A DNA stretch of 39,559 bases from Deltaproteobacteria bacterium (GCA_016183235.1 JACPFA010000003.1:1-39559); one strand, 5' to 3'. Counted from the first letter of the stretch, positions 25,507-33,643 are shown. The notes: generated by a model from the letters alone, not told the origin. Numbers and translations are program-made.

Positions 25507-25756
25507 TCCAACGAAACTTAAAAAGATTGCCCGTCCTATTTTATCCAAAACTGATCTAGCTAAGGCCAAAGTAAGAATTACGACCTATCTTGATCAAGAT
25601 GTTTTGCAAAGCCTACAGGGCATGGCCAGGCAGATGGGCGGGAAATACCAATCCATCTTAAACCAACTCTTACGAAATACATTATTTGGAAAACCCGTTG
25701 GCATTTTGACTAGAATAGAAAAACTTGAAAAGGCTGTTTTTAAAAAAGTAGCTTAA
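25490..25756 (+). CDS. brnA: BrnA-family antitoxin
   Basis: 88 residues from the ATG at 25490 (MKKIPDP), whose ribosome site TGGAGA lies inside brnT. The C-terminal half (VRITTYLDQDVLQSLQGMARQMGGKYQSILNQLLRN) is the ribbon-helix-helix DNA-binding and dimer domain of BrnA, which neutralises BrnT and represses the operon. A longer frame from 25454 would lie within brnT and is rejected. The next gene starts four bases downstream. Confidence 0.85.
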   Translation: MKKIPDPTKLKKIARPILSKTDLAKAKVRITTYLDQDVLQSLQGMARQMGGKYQSILNQLLRNTLFGKPVGILTRIEKLEKAVFKKVA

Positions 25757-25760
25757 GATC

Positions 25761-26129
25761 ATGAAAAACTCATCGCAATGGATTTTATTAGTAAGCCACG
25801 GCTCTCGACTGAAAACTGCCAATACTGCCATGGTTGATTTAGCCAAATTTTTGCAGCAAAAGCTTGGTAAATCCAAAATCATCGCTGCCTTTTTAGACCT
25901 AGCCTCACCTTCAATCCCCGAGGCCATTGACCAAGCCGTGGCAGGGCAGGCTGAAAGCATTAAACTCTTCCTCTATTTTCTGGTAGAGGGGCGCCACAGC
26001 CAAGAAGACATTCCGAAAATTGTTGCGCTTAAACAAAAACAATACCCGAGCGTCAAAATCGAAATTTCCCCCATCTTCGGCTCCCACCCTGATTTAATTA
26101 AAACACTGATTGAAATGCTAAAAGATTAG
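25761..26129 (+). CDS. Small CbiX-like sirohydrochlorin chelatase
   Basis: 122-residue single-domain CbiX-S/SirB-type chelatase. The metal and substrate site is formed by His13 in VSHGSR and His79 in FLVEGRHSQEDIP, which matches the family's 'FL.pGRH...DIP' box. The family inserts Co2+ or Fe2+ into sirohydrochlorin or closely related tetrapyrroles; small forms act as dimers. No other cobalamin, siroheme or heme gene is in the window. It follows brnA by four bases, so it is probably read through from the toxin-antitoxin promoter, an odd pairing. Confidence 0.85.
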   Translation: MKNSSQWILLVSHGSRLKTANTAMVDLAKFLQQKLGKSKIIAAFLDLASPSIPEAIDQAVAGQAESIKLFLYFLVEGRHSQEDIPKIVALKQKQYPSVKIEISPIFGSHPDLIKTLIEMLKD

Positions 26130-26136
26130 TTGAAAC

Positions 26137-26404
26137 AAAGTCTTTTCGAGGTAGGGAGAGGCTAATTGAGAGCCTTTTACCAAGAGGTTGGCCTATGATA
26201 GTTTCTGTCATTGCGAACCCCTTTAGGGGTGAAGCAATCTTCAGTTTTAAAATGTTGGAGATTGCCACGCTCGCCAATGGGGCTCGCTCGCAATGACAGA
26301 GGCCCTCATAGGCCGACCGGGCGCGGGCTCTGAATTGGCCTCTCCCTACCTCGAAAAAACGTGACTCTATTTGCAGATGAATTGAAGAATAAAAAGGAAG
26401 ATTG
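26137..26404. repeat. Family C large hairpin with embedded family B element
   Basis: The outer arms AAAGTCTTTTCGAGGTAGGG AGAGG and CCTCTCCCTACCTCGAAAAA pair almost perfectly. A complete family B element (TCTGTCATTGCGAAC to CGCAATGACAGAGG, about 26203-26303) sits in the middle. The tail ACGTGACTCTATTTGCAGAT, then TGAAGAATAAAAAGGAAGAT is shared with 12530. It fills the gap between the chelatase and kinase genes, where no gene is seen. Confidence 0.8.
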
Positions 26405-26410
26405 TTTTTC

Positions 26411-26442
26411 CATCATGGATCCCCGCCTCCGCGGGGATGACA
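26411..26442. repeat. Family A palindromic repeat
   Basis: CATCATGGATCCCCGCCTCC followed by GCGGGGATGAC, immediately after the family C tail. A family B fragment follows (about 26446-26485) and abuts the kinase stop. Confidence 0.75.
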
Positions 26443-26487
26443 CCGCTCGCAATGACAGGGAGCGCTGCTGGATTCAGAATGACATGG

Positions 26488-27924
26488 TTAGCGTGGGATT
26501 TTTTTAAGCATGACTTCTTTGATTTGGTCGGGCTTTTCGACAGTAAGCTCGCCTTCCCATGGTTCATAGCCTTCTTTTTCCAAACGCACCCGATAATTCA
26601 TCTTAGGATTTAACTCCACACTGGCGGGGGTCAGATAAACTGTCTGCACTCCATTGAGAAATACCCACGCCCCGGCAGGTTTCGAATAAAGATACAGTTT
26701 TATTTTAGGCTGAATGAATCGATCTAAACGCGCAACCAAGATCGACGGAACCCCGCCCTTCAGCATGGGCGCTTGCTGCCACGGTTGCCATTGCCAAAGC
26801 CCTATCCCTCCACCCAATATCATGAGCAACACCGCGCCTATCCACCAACGCATTGAACTTCGAAATTTTTTACCTTTAACATCGGTCACTACTGAAATAT
26901 TAGAAACAAAAGAGACTGAACGATCCCCTAGTGCAGATTGTGAACCAGTCCAGGTAATCTCAGCGATCTTGGTGGTTTTCTCCTGAAGAATTTTAATGTC
27001 TTCTCGAAATAAATCTTCTACCAAACTGGTAAATCGCCTACGACTAAACCCGGTATAATTGGAATGCAAAAATTTCAAAAGATCATCGGCCATGTCGCCA
27101 GCATTTTGATAACGTTGTTTGGCATCTTTGGCCATGGCTCGAACTACAATTTTTTTGAGTTCTAAGGGGACATCTTGGGGCAAGGCATCTGCTTGCATAG
27201 CTATATTCACAATCGCCGACAATACTTCGCCAATACTTTCACCATCAAAAAATTTTTTCCCGGCCAGCAATTCATACAACACTAAACCCGTTGCAAAAAT
27301 ATCTGCCCGGTGATCCACCACCCCGCCACTTGCTTGTTCGGGTGACATGTAACTTAATTTACCTTTTAACACGCCGGTTTGAGTGAGGTTGGCTGATAGG
27401 GCGGCCTTGGCAATACCAAAATCGGTAATTTTAATTTCGCCGTTAAATCCAACCAAAATATTGTGGGGGCTTATGTCGCGATGAATAATACTTAAGGCCT
27501 GTCCATTGGCATCTTTTTTATGGTGGGCAAAATGCAGCCCGGTGCAAACTTCGCTGAGCAAGAACGCCACGACATCGTAGCTTAATTTTAACCCCCGAGC
27601 CTGCACCCGTTGCAATAATTTCTTTAAATCAACCCCTTCGACAAGTTCCATGGCAAAATAATAACAGTCGGCTTCACAACCCAGGTCGTACACTTCAATG
27701 ATGTTGGGGTGAAAGAGTTGCACAATCACCTTGGCCTCATTCACCAACATATTAATAAAATCAGCTTGATTGGAAAATTCGGGCAAGACTTTTTTGATAG
27801 CTACAATCTTCTCAAAACCTTTGGCCCCATAGGTCTTGGCCTTGTAAATTTCGGCCGTACCACCTACCCCAATCTTTTCTAACAAAATATACTTACCAAA
27901 AATTTGAGGCTGAAATTCCGACAT
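26488..27924 (-). CDS. Membrane Ser/Thr protein kinase with PEGA domain
   Basis: 478-residue Hanks-type kinase. The kinase domain spans about 11-290, with a Gly loop IGVGGTAEIYKA (18-29), Lys44 (VAIKK), catalytic Asp150 in HRDISPHN, Asp168 in DFG and SPEQ activation-segment end at 194-197, so it looks active. A juxtamembrane linker is followed by one transmembrane helix (360-379) and an outer PEGA domain (about 408-476, YLYSKPAGAWVFLNG). The architecture is common in Myxococcota-like bacteria. The start at 27924 lacks a clear ribosome site. It is downstream of the sigma/anti-sigma/Spy block but separated by a family B repeat. Confidence 0.92.
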   Translation of the reverse strand: MSEFQPQIFGKYILLEKIGVGGTAEIYKAKTYGAKGFEKIVAIKKVLPEFSNQADFINMLVNEAKVIVQLFHPNIIEVYDLGCEADCYYFAMELVEGVDLKKLLQRVQARGLKLSYDVVAFLLSEVCTGLHFAHHKKDANGQALSIIHRDISPHNILVGFNGEIKITDFGIAKAALSANLTQTGVLKGKLSYMSPEQASGGVVDHRADIFATGLVLYELLAGKKFFDGESIGEVLSAIVNIAMQADALPQDVPLELKKIVVRAMAKDAKQRYQNAGDMADDLLKFLHSNYTGFSRRRFTSLVEDLFREDIKILQEKTTKIAEITWTGSQSALGDRSVSFVSNISVVTDVKGKKFRSSMRWWIGAVLLMILGGGIGLWQWQPWQQAPMLKGGVPSILVARLDRFIQPKIKLYLYSKPAGAWVFLNGVQTVYLTPASVELNPKMNYRVRLEKEGYEPWEGELTVEKPDQIKEVMLKKIPR

Positions 27925-27968
27925 ATGATCATTATGTTAACTCAAAATGGAAGCTGTGACAAACTGTC

Positions 27969-28050
27969 TGTCATTGCGAGCCCAGCAGGACGAAGCAATC
28001 TCTTCTGTTTAAGCGATGGGATTGCCACGCCCGTTGGGCTCGCAATGACA
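27969..28050. repeat. Family B full element
   Basis: TGTCATTGCGAGCCCAGCAG to GTTGGGCTCGCAATGACA with inner halves GAAGCAATCTC and GGGATTGCCACG. It is nearly the same unit, in opposite orientation, as 30015-30096. Confidence 0.85.
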
Positions 28051-28064
28051 GATTTATGATCGTC

Positions 28065-28616
28065 CTAATATCCCCACGGGTTACCCAAATGAATCGTATC
28101 CTGCCCATGTTCTTGATAAGCACCAGGATAAGGTGGTGGTACATTCTTGCGATTACCTCCCGTGTCACCCTCCAGGCCACCCCGGCGCAAACTTTGAATC
28201 TCTTTGCGAATGTCATCAACGACCAACAAATATTTAGCTTGTTGGGTAGGGGTTAAAAACTGCCCCAATTCTTGCATCTGAGCATCGTCAATGCCTTTGA
28301 GTTCGGAACGACTTTGGCGAATGGCATTTAAGATGCGCTCGGTTTCTTGCTTATTGCCCGCCTTGGTAGCCATTTGCAATTGTCGGGTAAGGTCAGCGGT
28401 TTGACGGCGCAATTCTAATTTTCTTAATTGATATTTTTTCAATACAAACCGCAAGCGATCGGCTTTGTGAGGTTCTAAATCCAACACATCGGCAATCCGG
28501 GTGGCAATGAGCGAATTGACCCTCTCTAGCTTGTCTACCGGTTCAGCCATCACCCAGCCTGGAATCATCACCACACTCAAAACAACCATCAACCAAAACC
28601 CAATCCACTTTTTCAC
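28065..28616 (-). CDS. Spy/CpxP-like periplasmic protein (LTxxQ-type)
   Basis: 183 residues starting at GTG 28616, one base after the upstream stop, with AGGGGGA as the ribosome site. A signal peptide (1-24, VMA-EP) precedes a long helical region with hydrophobic heptads (LDLEPHKADRLRFVLKKYQLRKLELRRQTADLTRQLQ). It ends in LTPTQQAKYLLV (about 132-143), the LTxxQ motif of Spy/CpxP proteins. The C-terminal 40 residues are Gly/Pro-rich. In enteric bacteria such proteins are envelope-stress chaperones or sensors. Here it is cotranscribed with an ECF sigma factor and its putative anti-sigma, suggesting a sensor similar to RsrA/CnrX-type partners. Confidence 0.8.
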   Translation of the reverse strand: MKKWIGFWLMVVLSVVMIPGWVMAEPVDKLERVNSLIATRIADVLDLEPHKADRLRFVLKKYQLRKLELRRQTADLTRQLQMATKAGNKQETERILNAIRQSRSELKGIDDAQMQELGQFLTPTQQAKYLLVVDDIRKEIQSLRRGGLEGDTGGNRKNVPPPYPGAYQEHGQDTIHLGNPWGY

Positions 28617-28617
28617 T

Positions 28618-29163
28618 TTAGGTCCCCCTTCCGACTTTAGTTTCTAGAAATTTAATATAAACATCTAATTCGTCATCTTGTAAATCGGGGATATCCAGCT
28701 CTTCGTCTACCGCTGATCCAGAAAGGTCGATCTTTCCTGCAAGATTATAGGCTAGTTTGTCGAGTTGCTGATCGTTCAATTCTTCTAGGGGCAGATCTTG
28801 ATCTTCTTCAAACCAGCCCGTTTCTTGCAAAGTTTGTAAGGTTGCCAACCATTCGCGTTGATTGCCACCGGGCCGATTAAAAAAATCAAACTGTAAAGTT
28901 AAGGCCAAAATTAAAACTGCAGCCATGGCCAAGAGTGGTTTGGCAAAATATTGCCAGCTGCGAGTAATTTTAGTAATGCGTTGCGGCTCTTCGGCAATTT
29001 GTTTCATGATGGCGCGCCGTTGGCGTGCAAAGAACAATTCACCGGGATCTTGCAACTCAGAATCTAAGGCCTTTAATTCTTCAATCAAGGCCCCATATTC
29101 GTTTAAATCACGGATCGACTCCATGATTTGCTGTTTTTGTTGGTTCCAAAATTCCGGTTTCAT
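28618..29163 (-). CDS. Putative membrane anti-sigma factor
   Basis: 181 residues from the ATG at 29163, which overlaps the sigma stop (ATGA); an ATG three codons earlier is also possible. The N-terminal cytoplasmic part is helical and charged (residues 1-72), then comes one transmembrane helix (about 74-92), then an acidic periplasmic tail with many Asp/Glu/Leu. Size, topology and position directly after an ECF sigma gene are those of anti-sigma factors. No zinc-type HxxxCxxC motif is present, so it is not of the ZAS class. The function is inferred from context. Confidence 0.75.
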   Translation of the reverse strand: MKPEFWNQQKQQIMESIRDLNEYGALIEELKALDSELQDPGELFFARQRRAIMKQIAEEPQRITKITRSWQYFAKPLLAMAAVLILALTLQFDFFNRPGGNQREWLATLQTLQETGWFEEDQDLPLEELNDQQLDKLAYNLAGKIDLSGSAVDEELDIPDLQDDELDVYIKFLETKVGRGT

Positions 29164-29681
29164 TGTATCCACTCTTTTAGACTTTTCATGGCATGGTGAA
29201 AGTTAACTTTGACAGCCGTTTCTGTACTTTCTAAAACTTCCGCAATCTTTTTAAACGGCATCTCCTCATAAATTCTCAACATCACCACCTCTTTTTGTCG
29301 CTCCGGCAAATTTTCTAAAGCCTTTTTTAACTGGCTTTTGCGATCCCCGGCTTCTTCTGCCTCTTGTCGTCGTTCTTCGGAACCGTCACTCAAAGCCTCC
29401 GGCACCTCCACCATGATGCGTCGCGCACGCACCACGTTTTTGCATAAATTCACCGCAATCGTCGTTAGCCATGTTTTGAAAGAGGATTCAAAGCGAAAAC
29501 TACCCAAAGCTTGGTAAGCGCGAAGAAAGGCCTTTTGGGTAATATCGTCGGCCTCTTCCTGATTTCTCAAAAACCGTAAAGCGGTGAAAAAAACCGAACG
29601 CTGGTATTTTTCAACCAGGGGTTCAAAGGCTTCTTGGCTACCTGCCAACACGGCTTCAATGTATTTTCGATCCTCTTCCAA
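29160..29681 (-). CDS. ECF-type RNA polymerase sigma factor
   Basis: 173 residues. The sigma-2 region spans about 20-88 (YQRSVFFTALRFLRNQEEADDITQKAFLRAYQAL) and includes the DDITQ core-binding segment. A flexible acidic linker follows, then the sigma-4 helix-turn-helix (about 118-170, LPERQKEVVMLRIYEEMPFKKIAEVLE). The start is TTG at 29681: the only in-frame options between the TAA stop and the domain are weak codons, with AGGGG about 15 bases upstream. It is coupled to the anti-sigma gene by ATGA. A rare start codon may keep sigma levels low. An ECF-like promoter lies on the opposite strand at 29744. Confidence 0.93.
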   Translation of the reverse strand: MEEDRKYIEAVLAGSQEAFEPLVEKYQRSVFFTALRFLRNQEEADDITQKAFLRAYQALGSFRFESSFKTWLTTIAVNLCKNVVRARRIMVEVPEALSDGSEERRQEAEEAGDRKSQLKKALENLPERQKEVVMLRIYEEMPFKKIAEVLESTETAVKVNFHHAMKSLKEWIQ

Positions 29682-29743
29682 AATAAAAACACACAGAACC
29701 CCTATTGATTAGGACTCAGTGCGCTCCAAAAAAGTTAAAATAA

Positions 29744-29781
29744 TGAACCACTTATTTAACCTTAAACGTCTAAGTGGGTTC
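29744..29781 (+). promoter_or_regulatory. ECF-like promoter overlapping an inverted repeat
   Basis: TGAACC (29744-29749), 17 bases, then CGTC (29767-29770), close to the Bacillus sigma-M/W type TGAAAC-N16/17-CGTC. The same bases form the stem GAACCACTTA / TAAGTGGGTTC (29745-29754 and 29771-29781), a possible operator or RNA hairpin. It faces a 29-codon ORF starting at 29816. Confidence 0.4.
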
Positions 29782-29815
29782 TAAAAAGCAAATAAACATT
29801 AAAAGGACTCAAAAA

Positions 29816-29905
29816 ATGATGCCAGAATCGCTAACTATTCGAAAACTCTTAGGAATCATCTGTGGCCATCTCTTTTTGTTGGGGTTTACTTTACTACTTG
29901 CATAA
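29816..29905 (+). CDS. 29-residue putative membrane peptide
   Basis: MMPESLTIRKLLGIICGHLF plus LLGFTLLLA, read from ATG 29816 to TAA 29905. After a short charged N-terminus, residues 10-29 form one hydrophobic helix with a single Cys and His. AAAGGAC lies just upstream as a fair ribosome site. An ECF-like promoter/hairpin lies upstream and a hairpin with a T-run downstream. No family recognised. It could be a small regulator or leader peptide linked to the divergent ECF sigma factor. Short ORFs arise by chance, hence moderate confidence. Confidence 0.5.
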   Translation: MMPESLTIRKLLGIICGHLFLLGFTLLLA

Positions 29906-29921
29906 CCCAATGGTACTTTAA

Positions 29922-29965
29922 CTCAGGCGAATGCCTGGGGGCAAGGATAGGGTTTTCCTTTTTTT
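29922..29965 (+). terminator. Intrinsic terminator candidate after the small ORF
   Basis: A CTCAGGC/GCCTGGG hairpin with loop GAAT (29922-29939) is followed by AAGGA...TCCTT and seven T residues (29959-29965). The distal stem is short, so confidence is limited. Confidence 0.4.
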
Positions 29966-30014
29966 AAAACCGCGGCTCCCTTATAATCGTAACTTATGTC
30001 CAACATAGTAATGG

Positions 30015-30096
30015 TGTCATTGCGAGCCCAACGGGCGTGGCAATCTCACCGGTTAAACAGAGGAGATTGCTTCACCCTAAAGGGTTCGCAATGACA
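30015..30096. repeat. Family B full element
   Basis: TGTCATTGCGAGCCCAACGG to AAGGGTTCGCAATGACA. Inner arms GTGGCAATCTC and GAGATTGCTTCACCC flank a short centre. It ends six bases before the ATG of the DUF58 gene, occupying its ribosome-site region. Confidence 0.85.
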
Positions 30097-30101
30097 GAAT
30101 C

Positions 30102-31370
30102 ATGCAGTCATTAGGCCGCGCAATAGGTTATGCAAAAGGTCTGTTACAAATCCTGTGGGGCGTTATACCTTTGAGTGGGTTGGGGCTCTTTTTGACGCTC
30201 ATCACTTACGCACTATGGCGTTTTTATGTTGCCGGCCGCCAAGATTTTTTATTGCTCGTTTTGTGCATAGGCCTTGGCATTCTTTTGGCGGTGTCACTTT
30301 TGCAACTTTTGATTGGCATCCTCCTTTTCTTTTTCTCCTACAAAAAACAATCTCTCAAACCCATTCAAGGCGAGACTCAAACTACTTTTTGGACTAACTT
30401 TAAACTCAAACGTTTGTTTTTTACACCCAGCCTAGAATATTCCATTCGCTGGCTTTCCCCTGAACAAATCGAAGCCAACCTCGAGCAACGTTGGAACCAA
30501 CTGCATGAATATGTATTGGCCAAAAGACGTGTCGAAGCAACCCAAGTCACTCGCCAAATTTATATTCGAGATTTATTGGGCTTAGTAAAATTTGCGTGGC
30601 GTTTTACTTTAAACCAAACTGTATTGATACGACCCAACGTTCAACGCATTGGGATCAACGAGGCATTGAAATTATTTTCGATGGGTGATGAAATTTCTCA
30701 CCCCGAGGGTTCACCCGTGGGAGATTATATTGAGATGAGGCGCTACGGGCCCGGGGACCCTGTCAACCGCATCTTGTGGCGAGTCTATGGGCGCAATCGC
30801 AAATTGATGGTGCGCACCCCTGAAAAGGCCATCTCCCATCGTAAAAAAACTTTTGCTTATCTTATTAGCGGCCCCCGCGATGAACCCTCTGCCCAAACCG
30901 CTTGGTATGCCTTAGAAAAAGGTTTGTTGGGTGAAGAATTTGTTTTTTCTACCGATGGGCACAACTTGCCCACCACTGAAAAAACTCAAGCCAAAAAAAT
31001 GATCATCACTTCAAGTCATGCCCCAACACCTGCCAACAACCTAGAATCCTTCTTTTCAAAAGATCCCGACACTAACAAAGCCAACTGCATTATCTTTGCA
31101 CCTCCAGAACCAGGGCCGTGGCTTGCAACGGCTTTGCATTTGGCCAAAAACCGCAGCCAACCCCTGACGGTGTTGATCTCGATCGATGGCTTTCGCGATC
31201 AAAAATTAAAAAAACACTGGAAGAGTTATTTTTTAGAAACCGACGAACACTTTCAACGTCAAACTCAAAGGTCTAAAGATATTTTTCAAGCCTTGCGCGG
31301 GCACCGTATTAATGTTGATGTCGTTGATTATAAAACTGGAACCTTAGTACCCCATCAACAATTGGAATAA
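30102..31370 (+). CDS. DUF58-domain protein
   Basis: 422 residues with two N-terminal transmembrane helices (about 15-40 and 45-73). The DUF58 core (about 205-240) contains EMRRYGPGDPVNRILWRVYGRNRKLMVR, equivalent to the family's 'REYRPGDDPRRIDW' signature. No complete von Willebrand MIDAS (DxSxS) was recognised in the C-terminal part, although DUF58 proteins are normally vWA-related. MoxR-DUF58-transglutaminase gene sets are widespread and linked to envelope or metal-cofactor maturation, but mechanistic roles are unsettled. The start at 30102 lacks a Shine-Dalgarno because a family B repeat precedes it. Next gene after two bases. Confidence 0.85.
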   Translation: MQSLGRAIGYAKGLLQILWGVIPLSGLGLFLTLITYALWRFYVAGRQDFLLLVLCIGLGILLAVSLLQLLIGILLFFFSYKKQSLKPIQGETQTTFWTNFKLKRLFFTPSLEYSIRWLSPEQIEANLEQRWNQLHEYVLAKRRVEATQVTRQIYIRDLLGLVKFAWRFTLNQTVLIRPNVQRIGINEALKLFSMGDEISHPEGSPVGDYIEMRRYGPGDPVNRILWRVYGRNRKLMVRTPEKAISHRKKTFAYLISGPRDEPSAQTAWYALEKGLLGEEFVFSTDGHNLPTTEKTQAKKMIITSSHAPTPANNLESFFSKDPDTNKANCIIFAPPEPGPWLATALHLAKNRSQPLTVLISIDGFRDQKLKKHWKSYFLETDEHFQRQTQRSKDIFQALRGHRINVDVVDYKTGTLVPHQQLE

Positions 31371-31372
31371 CC

Positions 31373-33631
31373 ATGAATACCCCTCAATACCGAGAACCTT
31401 GGTTTTTATTTTTACTCAAGGTGATGCTTTACACGGTCGTCACGGGGGCAACCTTAAGAGACTTTACCAGCCCGCTCGGAACCGTGGCTGGCGTATTGGG
31501 TGCCATCAGTGCTGCAACACAAGTTCCTTGGATTATTCGCACCCACCTAAAACCGATTGCCGTATTTGCCATTGGATTAGGCCTATTGTTTTTAGGCATA
31601 GGCCTAGAAAGTCTGCTGTTAAATTCAGAAAGTTTAGCTCATGCCATTGGCGTAGAAAATACTTTCAAAGTGAGTGAATTCGTCAATATTGGGCTCACGA
31701 CGTTTGGGTTTTTATTTTGTCTACGGGCGCTGGCCCTTTATTGGCCAGTATTTAATGTTTTAGAGGCAAGCTTGTTAGCCGGCTTCTTCGTCTGGAAGCT
31801 CTCGACCCATCGAGATTTTTCTTTGCATCGCCCACGTTACTTGTCTGACTTTGCGTGGGATTTGGGCATTAACCCCGTCATTATTTTATTGGTGATTGGT
31901 GCGCTCTTATTCACCGGCGCTGCCATGATGATGATTAAAACCCGCCGCTTCTTGCGAGCGACGGCACAAGTTCTGATGATTCTCATCATCGGGTTAAGCG
32001 TATTTTTGATTTTCAAAGACAAAAACATCAACATGATTCCACGCGACGACACCTTTGGCCTAACCGCCAATGACCCACGCAGCTTGCACCGCGGCCAGGG
32101 CCAAGACTCTTCTGGAAAAAACGGAGGTAATCAGGGTGGACAAGACCCCAATCAAGATGGAAACCAAGGCGGGCAATCTCAAGGCGGTTCGGGGCGCAAC
32201 AACCCCAACGAAATGCCTTTTAAAAATAGTTATGCCAGTCAAAATCAAAATTTGCCCATTGCCCTTGTGCAGTTTGAAGATGATTACACGTCACCGCTGG
32301 GGGTTTATTACTTTCGCCAAACGGCCTTTAGTCAATTCAATGGTCATCGTTTAGTGCAATCTTCCGAAGACAAAGATATTTTTTTGAGCCTGCCCACAAA
32401 AGGTTCCAGCAAAGTTGCAACCACTTACTATAAAAATCCTGAAGAATATTTTTACCTACCTACCAAAATCTTTTTATTAGTCGATCCCACCAAGCCCTTT
32501 GGTTTGGCCAATGCGGTGGAGATGGGGCGCTTGGATAATCCCAACCCAACTTTTTTTACCGGGGCGTATCAGGTTTATTCTTGGGCACCCAACACCGATT
32601 TAGAAAACCTACTTAAAAATGATTTGCGAATCCCCCAATGGGACGAAGCTAAAATGAAGCTGTATTTGGAAGTCCCCAAAGACAATCGTTATAAAGACCT
32701 CGCTGATGAAATTATTAAAACGCTTAAACCCGAATATCGCAACAAACCCTTTGCGAGGATGTTAGCCATTGTCTACTACTTGGGAAAAAATGGTTATTAC
32801 AGTTTACAAAGCGACCACGCCGACGCTCAAGACCCCACCGCTTCTTTTTTATTTGGCAATCGCACCGGTTATTGCGTGCACTTTGCTCATGCTGCTGTTT
32901 TTCTGGCCCGTACTTTAGGGATCCCCGCGCGGGTAGGTGCCGGCTATGCCGCGCCTAATAAGCGCCGCGAAAAAGGCGAAAATTTAGCGCTCATGGAAAG
33001 AGACGCCCATGCCTGGCCCGAAATTTATTTAGAACCCTTTGGCTGGATTGTCATGGACATCCCTCTACAAAACTTTTTGGACCCTCCCACATCTGAACCC
33101 AGTCAATCTTTACAAACCACTTTAGGGCAAATCGCTAAAACCGGCAAAAATAAACCCCCGGAAGATGAAGTCACCAAAGAAGAAAAAAAAGAATTAGAAA
33201 AAAAATTAGCCTGGCTTAAAAGTTTGGCCCAATACCTTTGGAAAGGTCTACTAGCTTTGGCAGTCACTGGGCTTAGTTTTTGCTATGCCTTTAAGATGTA
33301 TCGCTTATGGGGATGGAATTGGGGCGAACCTCGCGACAAAATACGCAAAGCCTATCGTAGCACCTTAGACCGTTTACTTTATTTAGGAGTACGTCGCCCG
33401 TTTGGAGAATCCCGAGAAGAATTTGCCATGCGGCTAGCCGCCCAAATCCCAGCGTTAGAAAAACTCACCTGGAGTTTTTTACAATTAAAATTAGGCAAAC
33501 CGCCCCATTTGCCCGAAGCATCTTTGCATCAACTCATGAAAGAAATTAAAACCGAAATAAAAGCTAAAAAAGTTTGGTGGAAGATGATCCTTACGATCAT
33601 CAATCCATTGTCATGGATTCGAATTAAATAA
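31373..33631 (+). CDS. Transglutaminase-like membrane protein (TgpA type)
   Basis: 752 residues. About six N-terminal transmembrane helices (15-215) are followed by a Gly/Gln/Asn-rich linker (about 238-280) and an external domain with a transglutaminase-like core. The catalytic triad is Cys501 (RTGYCVHFAHA), His546 (RDAHAWPEIYL) and Asp562 (WIVMD). A further helix lies near 620-640, followed by a cytoplasmic DUF4129-like tail (KAYRSTLDRLLYLGVRRPFGESREEFAMRL). This is the TgpA/DUF3488 layout; such proteins cut or crosslink peptides outside the membrane. All catalytic residues are present. Cotranscribed with DUF58 and MoxR genes, as in many genomes. Confidence 0.88.
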   Translation: MNTPQYREPWFLFLLKVMLYTVVTGATLRDFTSPLGTVAGVLGAISAATQVPWIIRTHLKPIAVFAIGLGLLFLGIGLESLLLNSESLAHAIGVENTFKVSEFVNIGLTTFGFLFCLRALALYWPVFNVLEASLLAGFFVWKLSTHRDFSLHRPRYLSDFAWDLGINPVIILLVIGALLFTGAAMMMIKTRRFLRATAQVLMILIIGLSVFLIFKDKNINMIPRDDTFGLTANDPRSLHRGQGQDSSGKNGGNQGGQDPNQDGNQGGQSQGGSGRNNPNEMPFKNSYASQNQNLPIALVQFEDDYTSPLGVYYFRQTAFSQFNGHRLVQSSEDKDIFLSLPTKGSSKVATTYYKNPEEYFYLPTKIFLLVDPTKPFGLANAVEMGRLDNPNPTFFTGAYQVYSWAPNTDLENLLKNDLRIPQWDEAKMKLYLEVPKDNRYKDLADEIIKTLKPEYRNKPFARMLAIVYYLGKNGYYSLQSDHADAQDPTASFLFGNRTGYCVHFAHAAVFLARTLGIPARVGAGYAAPNKRREKGENLALMERDAHAWPEIYLEPFGWIVMDIPLQNFLDPPTSEPSQSLQTTLGQIAKTGKNKPPEDEVTKEEKKELEKKLAWLKSLAQYLWKGLLALAVTGLSFCYAFKMYRLWGWNWGEPRDKIRKAYRSTLDRLLYLGVRRPFGESREEFAMRLAAQIPALEKLTWSFLQLKLGKPPHLPEASLHQLMKEIKTEIKAKKVWWKMILTIINPLSWIRIK

Positions 33632-33643
33632 AGGAGTCAAGTC

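Noticed and set aside
29906-30000. Riboswitch ahead of the DUF58 operon
   Set aside because: A hairpin with GAAT loop and nearby T-run is present, but no conserved core of a known class is recognisable. A terminator of the small ORF explains it more simply.
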